A model generated the notes under the pieces. That model was not told where the DNA came from, made no database searches, and was given only the letters and a program-made list of their open reading frames with translations. A stretch of DNA of 64,000 nt, taken from RBG-13-51-18 sp963739395 (GTDB lineage Bacteria; Chloroflexota; Dehalococcoidia; Dehalococcoidales; RBG-16-60-22). The position numbers and the translations under genes were made by a program. Positions 60,038 through 64,000 of this stretch are shown in pieces (position 1 is the stretch's first letter; each line of letters starts with the position of its first letter). The stretch is taken from contig CAVUAE010000002.1 of NCBI GenBank assembly GCA_963739395.1, positions 1 through 64,000 of the forward strand, given 5' to 3'.

Positions 60038-62314
60038 ATGTTTAAATTTATACAAAAATCAGGGGTGATATTGATAACGATTTTTTTCGCGTTGACGTTA
60101 TTGTTAGCTTCATGCAGTTCAACGACTAATACATCAGCAACACTACCTGATTCAGACGCTATTCCGTCGGAAATAAACCAGTATGCTGCGGATTGGCCAC
60201 TACCTAATATGGACTACGCTAATACCCGGGCTACGAAAACTTCTAATATAAATTCCGACAACGTGAAAAATCTTGGTGTTGACTGGGCTCTGCCGCTGCC
60301 GGGTCAGGGAATCTACGGGGCGGCATCGACTACCCCTATTATTATGGGTGATACTGTATATTTCCAGGATTTAGGTAATAATATCTTCGCTGTTGACCTG
60401 GCGACCGGGACGATTAAATGGAAGGTGCTTTTTAATGAGCCAAATATCGGTCCTAATGGAATTGCCGTAGGCTGGGGAAAAGTCTTTGGCAGTTCCGACC
60501 CATATAATATCGTCGCTCTTGATATGAACACCGGCAAGCAGATTTGGAAAACTCAAATTTCAACCCAGCCGACGACCGGTATCGATATTCAGCCGAATGT
60601 TTATGGAAATGAAGTTTTGGTTTCTACCGTGCCCGGCACCAGCGGCGGCGATTTTTATTCCGGCGGCAGTTATGGCTCTATTTATGCTCTGGACCAGATG
60701 ACCGGCGATATTGACTGGAGCTTTGCTACCGTAGATTCTCCCGGTATCTGGGGTAATAAAGATGTTAATAGCGGCGGCGGTAGCTGGTATCCTCCGGCTG
60801 TGGACGCCAATACCAGTACGACTTATTGGGGAATCGGCAATCCAGCTCCTTGGCCCGGAACCGCAACCTTCCCCAATGGTTCCAGTCGACCGGGACCCAA
60901 CCTTTACACCGACTCTATGGTCGCGTTGGACGCACAGACAGGAGAGCTAAATTGGTATACCCAGGTCAATCAACACGATAACACCGACGCTGACTTCCAA
61001 ATATCTCCAATCCTCGCCAAGGCTAATATCAGCGGCGTCCAACAGGATATTGTTATTGGCGCCGGTAAACTGGGTAAAGTAATTGCTTTCAACCGTGAGA
61101 CCGGTGCCATCCTCTGGATAACTAATGTAGGCATACATCAGAATGACCAACTGGCTAATATACCCGAAGAAGGAGTGAGAGTGTATCCCGGTATTTTTGG
61201 CGGTGTGGAAACCCCTATGGCTTACGCCGATGGCATAGTCTATGTGCCAGTGGTCAATCTTTATGCCGAATATATACCAAGCACGGTGACCGGAATCCAA
61301 TCATTCGATACGGGCACTGGTGAACTGGTCGCTATTGACGTAAATACCGGCAAAATCCTCTGGGACAAAACCTTTAACTCCATCGATGTCGGCGGAGCAA
61401 CCGTAGTAAACGATTTAGTCTTCACTTCCACCTTTGATGGCAAAGTATATGCCTTTAAAGCGGCAACCGGTGAACAGGTATGGACTTATCAGGCTCCGGG
61501 TGCGGTTAACGCCTGGCCGGCTTTCGCTGGAGACACGATGCTTTTACCCGTTGGGCTTGCTTCTCCTTTCCCAGTCTTGATGGTACTAAAGTTAGGAGCT
61601 AATGCACCCAATGTCACCATGTTGCCACTTGATGGTGAAAATATTGAAGCTGGCGACATTACCGTATCCGCAATGGCGCTGAATTTCAATCTCGTAGATA
61701 AACTTAGCGGCGCTAACGTTGCCGGCGAAGGGCATTTACACTACTTCATGGATGTCGACGCCCCAACAACACCGAATCAGGCGGCCGTGCCGTCGACAGG
61801 TGTTTATTTCGCCACCGCCAATACTTCATATACCTTTAAGAATGTTACGCCTGGCACGCATACCTTCTCGGTAGAGCTGGTTAATAACGACCACACGCCA
61901 TTAGTGCCAGCCGTGGTAGCTAAGGTTACGGTCAATGTGACTACACCAACGCCGAAAATAACAATATCTTTACCGCAGAATCGTTCCGCAGTAAAGCCCG
62001 GTGATATCACGATTAGCGTTCAAGTAAGTAACTTTAACCTTGTCGATAAGATAGGGCAGGCTGCAGTTAGCGGCGAAGGGCATATCATTTACTACCTGGA
62101 TGTCGTAGCGCCAACTATTGCCGATAAAGCCGCTACTACTGATGCCGGCACTTATGCGGTAACTGCTGCAACTTCCTATACCTGGAAGAATGTAGCCGCT
62201 GGCACACATAACTTCTTTGTCCAGCTGGTAAATAACGATAATACACCGTTAAGTCCGCCGATAGTCGCCAAAATAGTTGTTGCGGTGACGTCAGCCAGCG
62301 GTGGCGGACCTTAA
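60038..62314 (+). CDS. PQQ-binding-like beta-propeller lipoprotein with tandem C-terminal domains
   Basis: An exported protein of 758 aa. The lipoprotein signal (LLASC, Cys near 26) is followed by a Ser/Thr spacer and an eight-bladed PQQ-type propeller (about 50-510) with repeated GxxxxWKT- and GKILWDK-like Trp-docking motifs (GTIKWKV, GKQIWKT, GELNWYT, GAILWIT, GKILWDK, GEQVWTY). Quinoprotein-dehydrogenase Cys-Cys disulfide and Ca-binding Glu/Asp were not checked, so enzymatic activity is open. Two related about 100-residue domains follow (about 525-635 and 640-750; each with FNLVDKxG, GEGHxxYxLD and VELVNNDHTPL). Start ATG 60038 with GAGGAGG. Confidence 0.85.
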   Translation: MFKFIQKSGVILITIFFALTLLLASCSSTTNTSATLPDSDAIPSEINQYAADWPLPNMDYANTRATKTSNINSDNVKNLGVDWALPLPGQGIYGAASTTPIIMGDTVYFQDLGNNIFAVDLATGTIKWKVLFNEPNIGPNGIAVGWGKVFGSSDPYNIVALDMNTGKQIWKTQISTQPTTGIDIQPNVYGNEVLVSTVPGTSGGDFYSGGSYGSIYALDQMTGDIDWSFATVDSPGIWGNKDVNSGGGSWYPPAVDANTSTTYWGIGNPAPWPGTATFPNGSSRPGPNLYTDSMVALDAQTGELNWYTQVNQHDNTDADFQISPILAKANISGVQQDIVIGAGKLGKVIAFNRETGAILWITNVGIHQNDQLANIPEEGVRVYPGIFGGVETPMAYADGIVYVPVVNLYAEYIPSTVTGIQSFDTGTGELVAIDVNTGKILWDKTFNSIDVGGATVVNDLVFTSTFDGKVYAFKAATGEQVWTYQAPGAVNAWPAFAGDTMLLPVGLASPFPVLMVLKLGANAPNVTMLPLDGENIEAGDITVSAMALNFNLVDKLSGANVAGEGHLHYFMDVDAPTTPNQAAVPSTGVYFATANTSYTFKNVTPGTHTFSVELVNNDHTPLVPAVVAKVTVNVTTPTPKITISLPQNRSAVKPGDITISVQVSNFNLVDKIGQAAVSGEGHIIYYLDVVAPTIADKAATTDAGTYAVTAATSYTWKNVAAGTHNFFVQLVNNDNTPLSPPIVAKIVVAVTSASGGGP

Positions 62315-62468
62315 ACAGCAATTAAACCATTTAGATAGGTAGACTGATGCAGATACCTGCCATCCGCATCTTTTATGGTAGAAGCAGTGCACCTATTGAA
62401 GTACAATTATCAGCCAGCGGTATCGGTACAATAATAAATGACCTGGTAACTCTAAAATATATAATAAA

Positions 62469-62506
62469 GGGCAGGCTTCTTTAGCTTTCGCCTTAGAAGC
62501 CTGCCC
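62469..62506 (-). terminator. Terminator, minus strand
   Basis: GGGCAGGCTTCT (62469-62480) and AGAAGCCTGCCC (62495-62506) pair over 12 bp. On the minus strand it is followed by TTTATTATATATT. It follows the structured RNA candidate at 62511-62607 and so ends the cupredoxin transcript or that RNA. Confidence 0.65.
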
Positions 62507-62510
62507 TAAA

Positions 62511-62607
62511 GGTCGTTCCACTACTCCTCCCTTTTGGTTTCCTTCGCCAAATGCCCGTTTGAATCGGTCGGGCTTTTCACCAATTTACGAGGAGCTCGGG
62601 AACCTTC
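62511..62607 (-). ncRNA. Candidate structured RNA, unknown class
   Basis: A two-tier stem is evident: GTTCC (62515-62519) with GGAAC (62599-62603), a symmetric 4x4 internal loop, then CTCCTC (62524-62529) with GAGGAG (62589-62594). Inside, two hairpins: TTTGG/CCAAA (62533-62551) and GCCCG/CGGGC (62553-62573). The terminator at 62469 follows on the minus strand. It may be a 3' UTR structure of the cupredoxin gene or a free RNA. The fold does not match any riboswitch class I know. Confidence 0.5.
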
Positions 62608-62739
62608 CTGTAAAATGCCCCTTCATATTAATCTTCACATCACCTCACTTCTTTCTTTTCTCTCTTCCCCACCACCCTTATTATCATTTTAATTTTAGAT
62701 AACGTAGTGTTCTGTGACTTTTATCACGACATCAGGAAA

Positions 62740-63294
62740 CTACTGCACCACAAATGTGCCGGTCATGATGGTTGGGTGCACATCGCACCGGAAGAAATAG
62801 TTACCGGGAGTAGTCGGTGCGGTAAAAGTATAGGTAATTGTTCCACGTCCAATTATTTGGCCGACGAAGATTGAGGTCGAAGCATTGGAATTAGTATAAA
62901 GGGCGAAGTTATGGGATACGCTGTCTCTATTATCGAAATTAATCGTCACTAAAGCGCCGGCCGAAACCGTTATCGTGTTTTTATCAAAAGCCATGTTCTG
63001 CGCCACGAGATTAATGGTAACGCTAGCCGGGACTGGCGTCGTGGTAGTTGGCGGGGTTATAGTTGTCGGTGGTGGCGTAATCGTTGTTGGGGGTGTAGTT
63101 GTTGTTGGCAGTGTAGTCGTTGGCGGAGGTGTGGTGGTAGTTGGCGCGGGTGTTGTATTGGTAGGAACAGGTGTAGTCGGGGTAGGAGCAGGGGTGTTAG
63201 TCGCTGTGGTGTAAGCATTACATGCTGTAAGAATAACCAGTGCTACAATAGCTATGATAACCGTAATATAACTAAAACCAATTCTTTTATTCAT
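62740..63294 (-). CDS. Cupredoxin (plastocyanin-like) lipoprotein
   Basis: An exported copper protein of about 184 aa. Lipoprotein signal ending LTAC, then a long Thr/Pro spacer (about 25-85), then a single cupredoxin domain (about 90-184). Its type-1 copper ligands are visible: His in SVSHNFALY (about 137), Cys and His in YFFRCDVHP (about 171-175) and Met in TIMTG (about 179). ATG 63294 has AAGGAG upstream; a longer frame to 63330 lacks one. A copper protein in an apparently anaerobic cell is notable; it might carry electrons for the propeller protein next door. Confidence 0.88.
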   Translation of the reverse strand: MNKRIGFSYITVIIAIVALVILTACNAYTTATNTPAPTPTTPVPTNTTPAPTTTTPPPTTTLPTTTTPPTTITPPPTTITPPTTTTPVPASVTINLVAQNMAFDKNTITVSAGALVTINFDNRDSVSHNFALYTNSNASTSIFVGQIIGRGTITYTFTAPTTPGNYFFRCDVHPTIMTGTFVVQ

Positions 63295-63601
63295 TTTTTC
63301 TCCTTCTGTTTTTTGTTTATTTGGTGACATAACTCATACCTCCTCTAACAATATCTCAAGCGGTTATCCCCGCCTCCGGACCCAAAACACATCTTTAATC
63401 ATGTTTCTACGTTTAATTTTAAGAGGTAGTGAATAGAATAGTTATAAAACGAGGACGAAAAAGATTACAAAATCATGACATTTAATAAAGATATTCTAAT
63501 TGTAAAAATGACACAATTTTGTAATTATTTCAGAATGCCATTTTATGACTTTGGCATTGATTACTGTATAGAATTTTAGAGTCAGGCTATCTGGAGAGCG
63601 A

Positions 63602-63832
63602 GTGAAGATGGTGATGTTAGTTAACGAAAAGAAGGTTGCTGCAGGGTCAGGACGAAAGGCTGCACCTCAAGTTGATGAGGTACTGGCATTTTGCCCAGGG
63701 TGTAAGGCTCTCCAGACAGTCTGGCTTAATGACAATATGCTAATGCCGACGCGTAAATTTACCCAGGTTGGTAGCCAGATCTACCATAACTGCGGCTTTA
63801 AAGAACCGTGCCGTTTATACTATACCTCTTAA
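63602..63832 (+). CDS. Small cysteine-rich protein, possible zinc ribbon
   Basis: A 76-aa protein with CPGC near 31-34 and CGF-EPC near 64-69 (C-x4-C), which could bind zinc. The C-terminal CRLYYTS is aromatic. It probably starts at GTG 63602 (GGAG five bases upstream) or ATG 63608. No family recognised. The following gene starts 48 bp downstream. No gene was seen in the 63295-63601 gap. Confidence 0.7.
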   Translation: MKMVMLVNEKKVAAGSGRKAAPQVDEVLAFCPGCKALQTVWLNDNMLMPTRKFTQVGSQIYHNCGFKEPCRLYYTS

Positions 63833-63880
63833 GGCTTGTTACGAATATAAGGAGTCTACGAAAAAGAAAGGTGGCTGAAA

Positions 63881-64000
63881 ATGAGTGCAAGAGCTTACAT
63901 GTTACTGGATATCTTGGAAGAAAAATCAGGAGATGCGGTACAAACTTTAAAACACATTACCGGAGTTACCCTCGCCGATACTCTTGAAGGGCACCCCAAT
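63881..64000 (+). CDS. Lrp/AsnC ligand-binding-domain-like protein, cut by the window end
   Basis: Only the first 40 residues are visible: MSARAYMLLDILEEKSGDAVQ, then LKHITGVTLADTLEGHPN. This is the start of an RAM/AsnC dimerisation fold (beta-alpha-beta with the GV..A...G turn) without a DNA-binding domain before it. Stand-alone versions exist. ATG 63881 has AAGGAG in the gap. Identity is tentative because the rest lies outside. Confidence 0.65.
   Translation, partial: MSARAYMLLDILEEKSGDAVQTLKHITGVTLADTLEGHPN

Noticed and set aside
62975..63214. Plus-strand Val/Gly-rich ORF
   Set aside because: It is the opposite strand of the Thr/Pro spacer of the cupredoxin lipoprotein.
1..64000. CRISPR arrays and complete insertion sequences
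   Set aside because: No regularly spaced direct repeats and no transposase gene were found; only short repeats and relics.

Overview
ORGANISM. The window looks like chromosome of a strictly anaerobic, single-membrane bacterium, most probably a Chloroflexota of the Dehalococcoidia type. This is an inference from gene style. Lipoproteins carry long Thr- or Thr/Pro-rich spacers after the lipobox. There is a tungsten-type aldehyde:ferredoxin oxidoreductase, an indolepyruvate:ferredoxin oxidoreductase, several FeS proteins and paralogous FAD oxidoreductases, and no respiratory or photosynthetic genes. No rRNA is present, so the placement rests on gene content alone.

LAYOUT. 1-6300 (minus strand) is a phosphate locus: phoB-phoR, mgsA, and pstS-pstC-pstA-pstB. 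Both pstC and pstB carry a single-base frameshift. 6.5-14.0 kb is a run of five consecutive paralogous aldehyde dehydrogenase genes behind one strong promoter, flanked by sequences that resemble the 3' end of tmRNA/tRNA. 14.1-19.6 kb (minus) is a molybdenum/tungsten operon: a Moco-type riboswitch with its own terminator, then FecCD permease, ATPase, binding lipoprotein, DUF364 protein and MoeA. 19.8-23.0 kb holds an MMPL/RND exporter and a winged-helix regulator that share a 15-bp operator-like repeat.

23.4-33.75 kb is an accessory island. It has a Cas4-like nuclease next to a phospholipase-D-like protein; a leaderless XRE regulator in a tightly overlapping operon with a 1047-aa adenine methyltransferase, a PD-(D/E)XK nuclease and a 72-aa ORF; a truncated P-type ATPase; a short tyrosine integrase with an embedded zinc ribbon; a second XRE regulator with repeats around it; a 21-bp tandem repeat; and the 3' half of a tRNA-Lys. 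This is the most likely place for a little-described defence system.

33.75-48.4 kb is anaerobic catabolism: the tungsten aldehyde oxidoreductase, two FAD oxidoreductases, an alpha-helical protein of unknown function, IorB, an unusual IorA with a glutamate-synthase-small-subunit module inserted into its ferredoxin domain, a SnoaL-like protein, a zinc alcohol dehydrogenase, and a cupin-ferredoxin-cupin operon. 48.4-59.6 kb is mostly housekeeping (ComF, HPF, MGMT, RadC, M50 protease, DnaE, membrane proteins), with one AT-rich TPR gene. 59.7-64 kb has tRNA-Val, a PQQ-type beta-propeller lipoprotein, a cupredoxin lipoprotein with a structured RNA candidate behind it, and the start of an Lrp/AsnC-like protein.

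HOW IT FITS TOGETHER. The Mo/W uptake and cofactor operon can supply the aldehyde oxidoreductase. That enzyme, the five NAD-type aldehyde dehydrogenases and the alcohol dehydrogenase all handle aldehydes or alcohols. IorAB and the ferredoxins connect 2-oxoacid or arylpyruvate oxidation to ferredoxin and, through the inserted flavin module, possibly to NAD(P)H. The pathway's substrate cannot be read from the sequence.
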